Shown here: in pieces, positions 1-9,002 of the stretch
Layout of the letters: each line of letters begins with the position of its first letter
Numbering within the stretch: position 1 is the first letter of the stretch
IMG/VR virus record: IMGVR_UViG_3300020156_000029
Span: 1 to 64,000 of that record
Strand: one strand, 5' to 3'
Length of the DNA stretch: 64,000 bases
Origin: a virus
The notes under the pieces: model-generated
The model's database searches: none
Told to the model about the DNA's origin: nothing
The model's input: the letters and a program-made list of their open reading frames with translations, nothing else
Program-made: the position numbers and the translations under genes

Positions 1-176
1 GGTATCGCGCGAACCCCGGTCTTCCTCGCTGCAAGAATGAAAAAATGAACTTGTTTCCACATATGAGGCTCTGAAAACCGAATAATCTGAGGCTATGGAC
101 ACCCGAAACAGCCCATAAAATCGGGATTCGCGGGCCAGATTGATCGCTCAGGAGAGGGCTTGAGCGGATAGCAAAA
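1..176. other. Leader region before the terminase operon
   Basis: No gene is visible. The stretch from about 40 to 120 is more AT-rich than its surroundings and contains TGAGGCT twice (near 66 and 94) and a GATTC (GANTC class) site near 124. In lambda-like phages the cohesive-end site lies just upstream of the small terminase gene, so cos and the terminase promoter could be here, but I cannot point to either sequence. Confidence 0.35.
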
Positions 177-689
177 ATGATCATCGGACTTTGCGGCCTA
201 GCCGGCTCGGGCAAGAGCACCGTCGCTGGGACGCTGACGGGGTCGTTCGACTACAACCGGCTCGCCTTCGCCGACCCCCTGAAGGGGATGCTCACCTCGG
301 TCGGTTTCACCCGCGAACAGCTATACGGGGCCGAAAAAGAGGCCCTGATCCCCGACCTTGGCGTCACCCCGCGCCAGGCGATGCAGACCCTCGGCACCGA
401 TTGGGGCCGGAAGACGATCAGCCCCGACATCTGGGTCAACCTCTGGACCCGCAAGGCGCGCGATCTCCTGGCGGCCGGCGCATCCGTGGTCGCCGACGAT
501 GTCCGATTCCCGAACGAAGTGGCCGCGATCAAGGCCCTGGGCGGTCAAATCTGGCGCGTCGAACGCCCCGGCACGGTCCAGATGACCCACGAGAGCGAAA
601 AACACGACCTCGTGGCTGACCTGACGATCCGCAACGACGGCTCGATGGCCGACCTGTCCTGGGTCGTGGCCGGATTGGCGCGCGCATGA
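177..689 (+). CDS. Deoxynucleoside monophosphate kinase-like P-loop protein
   Basis: The 170-residue protein opens with a Walker A loop, GLAGSGKST (residues 7-15), and has the layout of phage dNMP kinases: a small-substrate segment near residue 60 and a VVADDVRFPNE stretch near residue 100 resembling the Walker B/substrate region. Such enzymes phosphorylate dNMPs to supply nucleotides for phage DNA synthesis. The start is the first ATG after the leader. The stop overlaps the ATG of the small terminase by four bases, so it is translated with the packaging genes. Family membership is clear; exact substrate is unknown. Confidence 0.75.
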   Translation: MIIGLCGLAGSGKSTVAGTLTGSFDYNRLAFADPLKGMLTSVGFTREQLYGAEKEALIPDLGVTPRQAMQTLGTDWGRKTISPDIWVNLWTRKARDLLAAGASVVADDVRFPNEVAAIKALGGQIWRVERPGTVQMTHESEKHDLVADLTIRNDGSMADLSWVVAGLARA

Positions 690-1234
690 GGGTCAACCGC
701 ACCGAGTTGGCCGAGGTTCTCGGCGTCTCCATGCCGACGATCACCGCCTGGATGGGTGAGGAGCCTCCGCTCCCCTATGTCGAGGGCGGCGGGAAGGGGA
801 AGCCCTACATTTTCGAGACCACCGAGTGCATCGAGTGGTGGGCGGAGAACAAGCGCCGCCGCGCCAGGCCCGCCATCCCGAACGCCGACCCCTTTGCCGA
901 CCCCGCCGACATGCCGGAGTCGTTCGACGAGGCTGAGCGCCGAAAGATGGTGGCTAACGCTGACAAGGCCGAACTCGAACTGGCCAAGGCGGCCGGCCTT
1001 GTCGTCGAGATCACCGACGTCGCGGCGGCCATCGCCGAGATGCACGTCCGCGTGCGGACTCGGCTCCTCGGCATCGGCAACAAGGTCCGCGTCGCGGCCA
1101 CGGCCTACTTCGGCGGCGACAAGGCGGCCGAGGAAAAGATCGTCGCCGCCGTCGAGGAGGTGATCGCCGACGCCATGGTCGAAATCCGCGACAACCCATT
1201 CGAGGATGACGAGGCCGTCGAACCGGATGAGTGA
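686..1234 (+). CDS. terS: Terminase small subunit (lambda Nu1-like)
   Basis: At 182 residues it is almost the length of lambda Nu1. An N-terminal helix-turn-helix (about residues 5-23, with TELAEVLGVSMPTITAWM) would bind the cos or pac region; the acidic middle and C-terminal parts should mediate oligomerisation and contact with the large subunit. It sits between the kinase and the large terminase with ATGA-type overlaps. The role is DNA recognition at the start of packaging. Confidence 0.82.
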   Translation: MRVNRTELAEVLGVSMPTITAWMGEEPPLPYVEGGGKGKPYIFETTECIEWWAENKRRRARPAIPNADPFADPADMPESFDEAERRKMVANADKAELELAKAAGLVVEITDVAAAIAEMHVRVRTRLLGIGNKVRVAATAYFGGDKAAEEKIVAAVEEVIADAMVEIRDNPFEDDEAVEPDE

Positions 1235-3182
1235 GGCGCGGCCCATCGCTGTTCTGAAGCGAATCCGCGACGCCCAGGTCAACGCCCTGCACCTGGCGCT
1301 TCGCGGATCGTTCGCGCGCGCCTACGCCCCGCCGCCGAAGATGCCGCTGTCGGATTGGGCCGACAAGTACCGCGTCCTGTCGCCGGAGGCCGCTGCGCTC
1401 CCCGGCCGCTGGAAAACGTCGAACGAACCGATGGCCAAGGGCGTCATGGACGCCGTCACGAGCCCGCTCGTCGAGAAGGTGACGGTCATGGCCGCCGCCC
1501 AGGTGCTCAAGACCGAGTTCGTGCTGAACGCGATCGGCTACTACGCCCACGGCGAACCCGGCCCGATGCTCGTGGTCTACCCGACCGTCGAGGCGGCCGA
1601 GATGTTCTCGAAGGAGCGTCTCGCGCCGATGATCCGCGACACGCCGGTCTTGCGGAAGGTGTTCTCCGAGCGTGCCCGAGAACAGGGCGACAAAATCCTG
1701 CAGAAGGCCTTCCCCGGCGGCCGTCTGAGCATGGTCGGCGCGAACGCCCCGGCCGGCCTAGCCTCGCGCCCGATCCGGTTCGTGCTGTGCGACGAGGTGG
1801 ACCGCTACCCGGCCAGTGCCGGCGGCGGGGGCAAGAAGGGGGAGGGCGACCCGGTCGGCCTGGCCGAGGAGCGGACGTCGACGTTCGCCAACCGGAAGAT
1901 CGTGCTCGTCTCGACGCCTACGACCAAGGGCTATTCGAGGATCGAGGCGTCGTTCGAGGAGGGCGATCAGCGCCGATTCCATGTCCCCTGTCCGCATTGC
2001 GGCGTCCGCCAGGTGATCACCTGGGCCGGCGTGAAGTGGGACAAGAACGAGGATGGCGAACACGATCCCGCGACCGCGCGGTTCGTCTGCCAAGCCCCTC
2101 ACGACCCTGAGACGGGCGAGGTGTGCGGCAAGGCGTGGACCGAGGCCCAGCGCCTCGACGCGCTGGCGGATGGCGAGTGGATCGCGACGAAGCCCTTCAA
2201 GGGTCACGCCAGCTTCCACGCCTCGCAGCTTTCGTCGAAGCGCGTCCCGCTCTCCCAAATCGTCAAGAAGTTCCTCGACGCGAAGGGGTTCGTCGAGAAG
2301 CTGAAGAAGTGGACCAACCTATCTCTCGCCGAGACCTGGGAGGAGGGCGGCGAGCGTGCCGACCCCGAGACTCTGTTCGGCCGGCGTGAGGATTACGGCT
2401 TCGCTCCGCTCCCCGCAAAGGTCGCGCTCCTGACGTCGGGCGTCGACATTCAGGCAAACCGCTGGGAGGCGGAGATCGTCGGCTGGGGCGAGGGCGAGGA
2501 GTCGTGGTCGATTCAATACAAGGTCCACTACGGCGACCCGACCTCTCCGAGCTTCTGGGAGGCCCTCGACGACTTCCTCTTGCAAACCTTCGAGCATCCG
2601 CTCCTCCCCGCCGGCCAGGCGCTCAAAATCGACACGGCGTGCGTGGACTCGGGCTTCGAGACGTCGCGGGTCTACGACTTCTGCCGCCCTCGCTTCAGTC
2701 GCCGGGTGTTCGCGATCAAGGGGCCGTCGTCCAGTATCGGCCGCCCTATCTGGCCCCAGAAGGCGACGCGCAATGCAGCCAAGGCCGTCGACGTGTTTTT
2801 GATCGGCCTGGATGACGCCAAGACGGCGATGCAACGCCGGCTCCTCCTGACTGAGCCGGGCGCGGGCTATTGCCATTTTCCGAAGCGTGTCGAATACAGC
2901 GAACAGTATTTCGAGCAACTGACGGTCGAGAAGCGGATCATCAAATATAAGTTCGGCCGCCCCTATAACGAGTGGCACACGCCTGACGGCGCTCGAAACG
3001 AGCCCTGGGACTGTCGCATCTACGCTTTCGCCGCTCGTCGATCATCTCCCGTAGATGTGTCTCGCCGCCTTGCTGAATGGCGTGGCAACATGAACACTAG
3101 GACGGCCGCGCTCGAACCAACGAGGCCAGCGGTCGCGCCATCAGGAGGGAGGCGAGTCAGGAGCGCCGGCGTTAGCGCTTGA
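1227..3182 (+). CDS. terL: Terminase large subunit (lambda gpA family)
   Basis: The packaging motor ATPase and nuclease. The protein (651 residues from this start, lambda gpA 641) has the gpA-family ATPase region with AQVLKTE as the P-loop-like segment (about residue 95), Walker B LCDEVDRYP (about 190), and a C-terminal nuclease half with SGVDIQANRWEAEIVGWG and later DCRIYAFAA. A CPHCG-type zinc motif lies near residue 255. I chose the ATG at 1227, which overlaps the preceding stop (ATGAGTGA); an in-frame ATG at 1206 is also possible. The C-terminal 40 residues are low-complexity and Arg/Pro-rich. Confidence 0.93.
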   Translation: MSEARPIAVLKRIRDAQVNALHLALRGSFARAYAPPPKMPLSDWADKYRVLSPEAAALPGRWKTSNEPMAKGVMDAVTSPLVEKVTVMAAAQVLKTEFVLNAIGYYAHGEPGPMLVVYPTVEAAEMFSKERLAPMIRDTPVLRKVFSERAREQGDKILQKAFPGGRLSMVGANAPAGLASRPIRFVLCDEVDRYPASAGGGGKKGEGDPVGLAEERTSTFANRKIVLVSTPTTKGYSRIEASFEEGDQRRFHVPCPHCGVRQVITWAGVKWDKNEDGEHDPATARFVCQAPHDPETGEVCGKAWTEAQRLDALADGEWIATKPFKGHASFHASQLSSKRVPLSQIVKKFLDAKGFVEKLKKWTNLSLAETWEEGGERADPETLFGRREDYGFAPLPAKVALLTSGVDIQANRWEAEIVGWGEGEESWSIQYKVHYGDPTSPSFWEALDDFLLQTFEHPLLPAGQALKIDTACVDSGFETSRVYDFCRPRFSRRVFAIKGPSSSIGRPIWPQKATRNAAKAVDVFLIGLDDAKTAMQRRLLLTEPGAGYCHFPKRVEYSEQYFEQLTVEKRIIKYKFGRPYNEWHTPDGARNEPWDCRIYAFAARRSSPVDVSRRLAEWRGNMNTRTAALEPTRPAVAPSGGRRVRSAGVSA

Positions 3183-3229
3183 CCCATCGAAAGAAGCCAC
3201 CTATGACTTCTTTCCTAACGGAGAACATG

Positions 3230-3505
3230 ATGACGAATGCACTTACCCCGCTCGATGTCGCACAGGTCAGGAACGACCTCGGCCATCTGTGGGGCCTCGA
3301 CCGTACCCTGAGCCGCGCCGAACTGGCCCGTGCCCTGGACCTGTCGCCCCGCTACGGCGGCTCGCACATATCGAAACTCGAGGCGGGGAAGACGACTCTC
3401 TCGGGTCCGATTGAGGTCGCGTTAAGGATGATGTTGGCCGGTTGTCGACCGCACACCATGGACGACGTTATCAAGCCGGGTTACCCGAGAGGAGCGTTGA
3501 CGTGA
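3230..3505 (+). CDS. Small XRE-like helix-turn-helix protein
   Basis: A 91-residue protein with a recognisable HTH: SRAELARALDLSPR...SHISKLEAGKTTLSGPIEVALRMML. A GGAG six bases upstream favours the ATG at 3230; earlier in-frame starts exist at 3203 and 3227. It lies between terminase and connector genes, an unusual place for a regulator, and could modulate late expression. Function is inferred only from fold. Confidence 0.7.
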   Translation: MTNALTPLDVAQVRNDLGHLWGLDRTLSRAELARALDLSPRYGGSHISKLEAGKTTLSGPIEVALRMMLAGCRPHTMDDVIKPGYPRGALT

Positions 3506-3888
3506 GAAAGATCATCTACGGCGCGGGTGTCGTCTCCGCCGCCTTCATCGCCCTGGTCGCGTGCATCGAAGGAAGCGCGCCCGTTCAGACCGCCGAGGCC
3601 GCCCCGGTCGCGACCGTCTCGCGCACCGCGCCGCCGGCGCTGACGGTCTGTCGGGCCATGCACGAGCGCCTCCTGAACGGCCACAACGCCGCCAACGCGG
3701 CCGACCTCGAGCGCGAATGCCTCGCGGTGATTAACGAGGTCGACGGCGCGTGCCGCACCTACGCCAAGGCGGCCTCTCGGCTGGGCTTCAAGGCCCAGCG
3801 GATACGGGGCGACTCCCCGATCGCGCTCGAGGGCTACCGCCTGGCGCGCGAAGACAGCGCCGCCGCGTGGGAGCGATGCGCGGCCTGA
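3502..3888 (+). CDS. Putative lipoprotein of unknown function
   Basis: Starts at a GTG whose last bases form the stop of the preceding gene (GTGA), with a GAGGAG ribosome site upstream. The N-terminus is a short positive patch (RKIIYGAG), a hydrophobic stretch, and a lipobox-like IALVAC at about residue 19, suggesting export and lipidation. The remainder has three more cysteines. The family is not recognised; an exclusion or envelope role would fit a phage lipoprotein but is a guess. Confidence 0.6.
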   Translation: MRKIIYGAGVVSAAFIALVACIEGSAPVQTAEAAPVATVSRTAPPALTVCRAMHERLLNGHNAANAADLERECLAVINEVDGACRTYAKAASRLGFKAQRIRGDSPIALEGYRLAREDSAAAWERCAA

Positions 3889-3893
3889 AGGCG

Positions 3894-3934
3894 ACCCGAC
3901 CCGCCCCGTAGCGTTGCCGAGCCCGCCGTAATGT
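3894..3934 (+). promoter_or_regulatory. Phage promoter family site 1 (before connector and portal genes)
   Basis: A 15-base box ACCCGACCCGCCCCG (3894-3908) follows the stop of the lipoprotein gene; 20 bases later comes TAATGT (3929-3934), just before the gpW-like gene. The same box and spacing recur six more times in the window. A short GCCCGC/GCGGGC inverted repeat flanks the -10-like hexamer. Confidence 0.6.
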
Positions 3935-3940
3935 GCGGGC

Positions 3941-4171
3941 ATGGCAACCCCGGTCATCGGATCATCGACCTACTACCGCGACTCGCTCGCCGAGGTGAAC
4001 GCGGCCATCACGGCCGTCACCACCCGAGGTCAGCGCTACAAGATCGGCGACCGCGAAGTCTGGCGCGGCGATCTCGAATGGCTGTTCTCTGAGCGCAAGC
4101 GCCTCGAGCCCCTGGCCAACGCCGAGGGCCGTGGTGGGGGCCTCCGCATCCGCCGGGTGATCCCGCTGTGA
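3941..4171 (+). CDS. Head-tail connector protein, lambda gpW-like
   Basis: A 76-residue protein between terminase and portal, the place and size of lambda gpW (68 residues). The sequence has the family style of two helices joined by a short hairpin (YYRDSLAEVNAAITAVTT ... QRYKIGDREVWRGDLEWLFSE). It should plug the capsid vertex after packaging. The last four bases overlap the GTG start of the portal gene. Confidence 0.75.
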   Translation: MATPVIGSSTYYRDSLAEVNAAITAVTTRGQRYKIGDREVWRGDLEWLFSERKRLEPLANAEGRGGGLRIRRVIPL

Positions 4172-5790
4172 AGTTGCCGCCTCCGAATCTCTGGGAGCGC
4201 GGCCTCGCGGCCGTCGCGCCCAAGCGCGCCATGGCGTCCTATCAGGCCCGCGTCGCCTTCTACGGCGCGGGGCAATACTCCGGCGCGTCCTCGACCAAGA
4301 CGTCGATGCGGAACTTCAATCCGCGCCCTGGCTCCGCCGACAGCGACACGATCGGCGATCTCGAGACTCTCCGCGCCCGATCGCGCGACCTGAGCCGCAA
4401 CGCCGGCCTGGCGCGCGGCGCGCGGAACACCCAGAAGGTCAACGTCGTCGGCACCGGCCTCCGGCTCCGCGCCATGCTTCAGCGCGAGGTGCTCGGCCTG
4501 TCCAACGACGCGGCCGAGGCGTGGGAGGATGAGGTCGAGGTGCTGTTCCACCTCTGGGCCAACTCCAAATTCTGCGACGTCACCCGCACCCAGAACTTCT
4601 ACGAGCTTCAGGCGCTCGCCTTCCTCGGCGCGTTCGACAGCGGAGACGTGTTCGCCCTTCGCCGCTACAAGGAGGGTGCGTCCTTCCTGGCGCTGTGCCT
4701 TCAACTGATCGAGGCCGACCGGGTCGCGACGCCTGACAATCTGTCGGCCGACCCGGCGAAGGACATTCGCGACGGAGTCGAGGTCGACGGCGACGGCGAG
4801 GCGATCGCCTATCACGTCCGCAACACGCACCCCGGCGACGACGGCACCCGCACGACCTTCGATCCGGGGGCGCAAGACTTCGTCCGCATCCCGGCTCGCG
4901 GCGCGAGCGGCGACCCGCTGATGGTCCACCTGTTCGATCGGGACCGGATCGGCCTGTCGCGCGGCGTGCCGGCGCTGGCCGCCGTGATCGAGCCGCTGAA
5001 GCAACTCGACCGTTACAGCGAGGCCGAGTTGATGGCCGCCGTGGTGTCGGCCTTCTTCACCGTCTTCATCAAGAACGACAACGGCACCTCGGACATCGCC
5101 ACCCAGGGCGAGGAGATCGGCGGCGGCGCGTTCGGAGGCGACGGAATCCCGACGCCCTCGAACCAAGTCGCGCTCGGTTCCGGCTCGGTCGTCGAACTCG
5201 GCGCGGGCGAGAGCATCGAGACAGCCAACCCCTCGCGGCCGAACGCCAACTTCGACGCCTTCTGGCTGTCGATGGTGCGTCAAATCGGCATCACGCTCGG
5301 CATCCCCTACGAGGTGCTGATCATGCACTTCTCGTCGAGCTACACGGCCTCGAAGGCCGCGCTCGAGGTCGCATGGCAGTTCTTCATGGAACGCCGCACC
5401 TGGCTCGCCCGCAACTTCTGCCAGCCGGTCTATGAGTGGTTCCTGACCGAGTGCATCGCGCGCGGGATCATCAAGGCCCCCGGCTTCCTCGACGACCCGA
5501 TCAAGCGTGCCGCATGGTGCGGTTCGGAGTGGATCGGGCCGGTGCAAATCAGCCTCGACCCCGTCAAGGAAGCGAAGGCGGCCGAGGCGTGGATCGACCT
5601 GGGCGTCGAGACCCTCGAATCCGTGACGATCAAGACCAACGGCGGCGATATGTGGCGCAATCAGGAACAGCGGGGCCGCGAGGTCAAGCTGCGCGAGAGC
5701 ATGAAGCTCCACGAGAGCCCGGCCCGCCCGCAACCGCCCAAGCCCGAACCGACTACGCCCCCAGGAGGCACGCCCAATGCGGGTTCTTGA
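4168..5790 (+). CDS. Portal protein (lambda gpB family)
   Basis: A 540-residue protein (lambda gpB 533) with clear family features: an N-terminal LARGARNTQKVNVVGTGL segment near residue 90, a central VFALRRY...LIEADRV region, and an HFSSSYTASKAALEVAW segment near residue 390. It forms the dodecameric channel through which DNA enters and leaves the head. GTG start, GTGA overlap with the gene before; its end overlaps the protease gene by 14 bases. Confidence 0.93.
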   Translation: MKLPPPNLWERGLAAVAPKRAMASYQARVAFYGAGQYSGASSTKTSMRNFNPRPGSADSDTIGDLETLRARSRDLSRNAGLARGARNTQKVNVVGTGLRLRAMLQREVLGLSNDAAEAWEDEVEVLFHLWANSKFCDVTRTQNFYELQALAFLGAFDSGDVFALRRYKEGASFLALCLQLIEADRVATPDNLSADPAKDIRDGVEVDGDGEAIAYHVRNTHPGDDGTRTTFDPGAQDFVRIPARGASGDPLMVHLFDRDRIGLSRGVPALAAVIEPLKQLDRYSEAELMAAVVSAFFTVFIKNDNGTSDIATQGEEIGGGAFGGDGIPTPSNQVALGSGSVVELGAGESIETANPSRPNANFDAFWLSMVRQIGITLGIPYEVLIMHFSSSYTASKAALEVAWQFFMERRTWLARNFCQPVYEWFLTECIARGIIKAPGFLDDPIKRAAWCGSEWIGPVQISLDPVKEAKAAEAWIDLGVETLESVTIKTNGGDMWRNQEQRGREVKLRESMKLHESPARPQPPKPEPTTPPGGTPNAGS

Positions 5791-7000
5791 CACCGCCCTA
5801 ACGACCGTCTGGGCCATGGAGGAGGCCGCCCTCGAGCGGCTCCTCGACATCGCCGCTCGCCAGAACGAGACGACGCCGGAGGCCCTCGAAGCCTACCGGG
5901 CGAAGTCGATGGACCGCGCCGAGAAGGCGAAGGTGCGTGAAGGCGTCGCGATCATTGAGGCGATCGGCCCGATGTTCCAGCGCGCGAACCTGATGACCGC
6001 CATGTCGGGCGCGACGTCCTACGACACGCTTCGCCGCGATTTCCAGACCGCGATCGACGACCCGAAGATCAAGGGCGTCGTCCTGAACGTCGACACGCCC
6101 GGCGGCGCAGCCCTGGGCGTCAACGAACTGGCCGAGGCGGTCTATCAGGCGCGCGGCGTGAAGCCGATCGTCGCCTATGTGGGCGGCATGGGCTGCTCGG
6201 CCGGCTACTGGCTCGCCAGCGCCGCCGACAAGGTCGTCGTCGACCCGATGGCCGTGCTGGGTTCCATCGGTGCGCAGATCGCGACCTCCGACTCCACCGC
6301 CGCCGACGAGAAGAAGGGCGTGAAGCGCTTCCGCTTCGTCTCGTCGGTCTCGCCGAACAAGAACGCGGAGCCGGGCACCGAGGAAGGCTCGGCCGAGCTT
6401 CAGAAGACCGTCGACGCCATGGGCCAGGTCTTCGTTGATGTCGTCGCGCGCAATCGCGGCGTGGATACCGAAACCGTCCTGAAAGACTTCGGGAAGGGTG
6501 GCACTTTTGTCGGCAAGGATGCGGTGAAAGCCGGCCTGGCCGACGCGGTCGGCGACTTCGAGGCGGTCCTGGCGGAACTCTCCGCCGGCTCCAAGAAGTC
6601 GTCGTCCACCGGATCAACTCGTAAGGGAACCGCGATGAGCGACCAAACGGCCGAAACGGCCAACGAACCGAAGGCGGAGACGGTGGACGTCAACGCCGCC
6701 GTTGCTTCGGCCCTGGCGGCCGAGCGCACCCGCATGGCCGGCATCGACCGTATCGCCGCCGCGCACGCCGTCGAGGCCTCGATCGTGGCCAAGGCCAAGG
6801 AAGACGGTTCGACCGTCGAAGCCTTCGCCCTGGCCGTCGCCGACGCCGCTTCCGCCGCCCAGGCCAAGGCCGCCGAGAAGAAGCTCGAGGCCCTGAAGGA
6901 CGACGAGGCCGAAGCCGGCCAAGCCGCTCCCTCGACCGGCGCGGAGAAGACCGGCGAGAAGACCGCCGCCGACATTGCCGCCGAAATCATCGCGGCCTAA
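5777..7000 (+). CDS. Head maturation protease (S49/ClpP-like) with C-terminal scaffold
   Basis: Residues about 50-280 form an S49 signal-peptide-peptidase-like domain with LNVDTPGGAALG and the nucleophile region GGMGCSAGYWLAS (Ser141). The last 121 residues are Ala/Glu/Lys-rich and helical, as in the lambda C-Nu3 arrangement in which the scaffold is the C-terminal part of the protease. The enzyme should cleave scaffold and itself during prohead maturation. It lies directly between portal and decoration genes. A nested scaffold start is given separately. Confidence 0.9.
   Translation: MRVLDTALTTVWAMEEAALERLLDIAARQNETTPEALEAYRAKSMDRAEKAKVREGVAIIEAIGPMFQRANLMTAMSGATSYDTLRRDFQTAIDDPKIKGVVLNVDTPGGAALGVNELAEAVYQARGVKPIVAYVGGMGCSAGYWLASAADKVVVDPMAVLGSIGAQIATSDSTAADEKKGVKRFRFVSSVSPNKNAEPGTEEGSAELQKTVDAMGQVFVDVVARNRGVDTETVLKDFGKGGTFVGKDAVKAGLADAVGDFEAVLAELSAGSKKSSSTGSTRKGTAMSDQTAETANEPKAETVDVNAAVASALAAERTRMAGIDRIAAAHAVEASIVAKAKEDGSTVEAFALAVADAASAAQAKAAEKKLEALKDDEAEAGQAAPSTGAEKTGEKTAADIAAEIIAA
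6635..7000 (+). CDS. Nested capsid scaffold (Nu3-like), internal in-frame start
   Basis: Within the protease gene, an ATG at 6635 is preceded by AAGGGA six bases upstream, a good ribosome site in the same frame. It would give a 121-residue Ala/Glu/Lys-rich, helix-forming protein starting MSDQTAETANEPK, matching the way lambda makes Nu3 from gene C. Separate expression is inferred from the ribosome site and precedent. Confidence 0.65.
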   Translation: MSDQTAETANEPKAETVDVNAAVASALAAERTRMAGIDRIAAAHAVEASIVAKAKEDGSTVEAFALAVADAASAAQAKAAEKKLEALKDDEAEAGQAAPSTGAEKTGEKTAADIAAEIIAA

Positions 7001-7018
7001 CCGGGAAGCCCAGAGACC

Positions 7019-7405
7019 ATGAGCACCAACTATTCCCCGTCTCACGCCCAGGGCTTCACGAGCGAAGGCTCGGTCACCCAGGACAAGCTGTTCGACCGCG
7101 AGACCATCACCCGCAAGGTGACCCTCGACGCCGGCAACCTTCAGCGCGGCGCGCTTCTCGGCAAGATCACCGCGAGCGGCAAGTATGTCCTGTCGCTGGC
7201 CGCCGCGACGGATGGCTCGGAAGTGCCCGACGCGATCCTGCTGCACGCCGCCGACGCCTCGGCCGCCGATCAGGAAGTGATCGTCGCCATCAAGGGCCGC
7301 TTCAACGGCGGCGCGCTGATCTACGGCACCGGCCACACGGCCGCCAGTGTCGACGGCGCACTCCGCGACAAGAACATCTACCTCGAAACCATCATCGGCG
7401 CGTAA
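7019..7405 (+). CDS. Head decoration protein (lambda gpD-like)
   Basis: A 128-residue protein directly before the major capsid gene, as lambda gpD (110 residues). The FTSEGSVTQDKLFDRE...TRKVTLDAGN start and the later AILLHAADASAADQEVIVAIKGRFN stretch are typical of the family. It trims and stabilises the expanded capsid. There is a small gap of 18 bases after the protease gene. Confidence 0.85.
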   Translation: MSTNYSPSHAQGFTSEGSVTQDKLFDRETITRKVTLDAGNLQRGALLGKITASGKYVLSLAAATDGSEVPDAILLHAADASAADQEVIVAIKGRFNGGALIYGTGHTAASVDGALRDKNIYLETIIGA

Positions 7406-7428
7406 GGCCGTAGGAGATCAATAGACCC

Positions 7429-8460
7429 ATGGTCGACGTCCACTCCACCCAGGTCTTGAACCGCGTCATCGACGAGATGCCGGATCGGACCACCTTCCTC
7501 GTCGATATGTTCTTCCCCGGCGTCGACGTGTCGGATGAAGAAACCATCCTGTTCGACAGCACCAACGGCCGCAAGCTGATTGCGCCGTTCGTGTCGCCGC
7601 TGGCCGAGGGCCGCATCGTGGCCGACCTGGGCTATGAGACGGATTCGTTCCGCCCGGCCTACGTCAAGGACAAGCGCTTCTTCGACCCGAAGAAGGGCTC
7701 GACCCGCCTGCCCGGCGAGAAGATCGGCGGCACGCTGACTCCGGCCGCACGCATCAATCGCGCGATCAAGGCCAACCTCCAAGAGCAACTCGACATGCTG
7801 TCGGGCCGCTTCGAGGTCATGGCCGGCGAAATCCTCCGCACCGGCAAGGTGGTCATCAAGGGTGAGCGCTACCCCGAACGCCTGGTCGACTTCAAGCGCC
7901 GCGCCGAGAACACCGTGATCCTGACCGGCGGTGACCGCTGGGGCGAGGTCGGTGTCAATCCGTGGGATGAACTGGACGCCGAGGCCCAGGAGCTTTCGGA
8001 CGCCACCGGCTACGGCGCGACCGACGTCATCTTCGGCCTGGAAGCCTGGAAGCTGTTCAAGCCGTCCATCCCCAAGGACGCGCTGGACAAGACCCTCGAG
8101 AACGGGTCGATGACCGAGGTGCTGATGGGCTACGTCCGTCAGCCGCGCGACGGCGTCGCCTATCGCGGCCGGTCGGGCTATCTGCGCTTCTGGACCTACA
8201 CCGGCACCTACACGGACCCGGAAGACGGCGTCACCAAGAAGACCCTGGGCGACCACGACGTCATCATCGGCGGCGCGTCGATCGACGGCGTCCGCCACTT
8301 CGGGGCGATCCAAGACTTCGCCGCCGGCCTGCAGGCGCGTCAGTATTTCGTGAAGTCGAAGGAGCACTTCGACCCCTCGCGGATGGAATACCTGATGCAG
8401 TCCGCGCCGCTGCTTGTTCCGTATCGCCGGAACAACGTCAAGCGCCTGACGGTGCGCTAA
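7429..8460 (+). CDS. Major capsid protein (lambda gpE family)
   Basis: At 343 residues (lambda gpE 341) with the family's N-terminal RTTFLVDMFFPGVDVSDEETILFD, a PFVSPLAEGR segment near residue 60 and a C-terminal SAPLLVPYRRNNVKRLTVR. It forms the HK97-fold shell. A GGAG lies upstream of the ATG at 7429. It is followed after one base by the next ATG (8462). Confidence 0.93.
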   Translation: MVDVHSTQVLNRVIDEMPDRTTFLVDMFFPGVDVSDEETILFDSTNGRKLIAPFVSPLAEGRIVADLGYETDSFRPAYVKDKRFFDPKKGSTRLPGEKIGGTLTPAARINRAIKANLQEQLDMLSGRFEVMAGEILRTGKVVIKGERYPERLVDFKRRAENTVILTGGDRWGEVGVNPWDELDAEAQELSDATGYGATDVIFGLEAWKLFKPSIPKDALDKTLENGSMTEVLMGYVRQPRDGVAYRGRSGYLRFWTYTGTYTDPEDGVTKKTLGDHDVIIGGASIDGVRHFGAIQDFAAGLQARQYFVKSKEHFDPSRMEYLMQSAPLLVPYRRNNVKRLTVR

Positions 8461-8461
8461 G

Positions 8462-8944
8462 ATGAGGGTCCGTGGGAGAGGCACGGTTCTGAAGTGCGGG
8501 GGCGTTAAGTCGCCTCCCGCGCCCTTCATCGAACTGGAAGACGGCGAGGCCCTGGCCCTGATCGGGCTGGGTGTCGCTGAACGGGTCGAAGGCGAACTGC
8601 CGGCGGCCGAAAATCATCCCGAGGCCCCGGCCCCCGAGCCGGAGCCGGAGACAGACCCGGCGGCGAGCGCGGAAGACGCGGAGGAGGCTCCGGCCGAGCC
8701 GCCCGCGCCGCCCGCCGGGAACTCCGACGAGGAGCCGGCAAACCTGGCGCACGATCAAGAGCCGACTGAGCGCGAACAGACCATCACGGACGCCTTCGAG
8801 CTTCTGGCCGGGGACGACCTCGTGAAGACCGGCGAACGCGCCGGCCGTCCGAAGGTCTCCGCGATCGAGGACGCCACGGGCTTCAAGGACGTGACGGCCG
8901 ACGAAGTGGATGCGCTGTGGGCCAACCGCGAGGGCGCGGAGTGA
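8462..8944 (+). CDS. Hypothetical head-region protein, acidic Pro/Glu-rich centre
   Basis: 160 residues: a basic N-terminus (MRVRGRGTVLKCGG), a short globular ELEDGEALALIGLGVAERV motif, a long Pro/Ala/Glu-rich linker (about residues 55-95), and a C-terminal helical part with ITDAFELLAGDDLVKTGERAGRP. It occupies the position of lambda FI (a packaging aid between E and FII) and is similarly acidic, but I see no direct sequence match. A structural or packaging-accessory role is inferred from place only. Confidence 0.6.
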   Translation: MRVRGRGTVLKCGGVKSPPAPFIELEDGEALALIGLGVAERVEGELPAAENHPEAPAPEPEPETDPAASAEDAEEAPAEPPAPPAGNSDEEPANLAHDQEPTEREQTITDAFELLAGDDLVKTGERAGRPKVSAIEDATGFKDVTADEVDALWANREGAE

Positions 8945-9002
8945 TCCGCGCCAATACCACGGTCATCGAGGGCGACAGCGGCCTCGATTAAGGAGCCGGC
9001 CC

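Noticed and set aside
4036-5850. 604-codon open frame antisense to the portal gene (and similar ones at 23936-26290, 50713-52479 and 26707-28311)
   Set aside because: Shadow frames produced by high GC at third codon positions; low-complexity Arg/Ala/Gly/Asp composition, no ribosome sites, and each lies opposite a clearly identified gene.
8941-8990. 16-codon frame after the acidic head-region protein
   Set aside because: Coupled GTG start but too short and without recognisable features; not listed as a gene.
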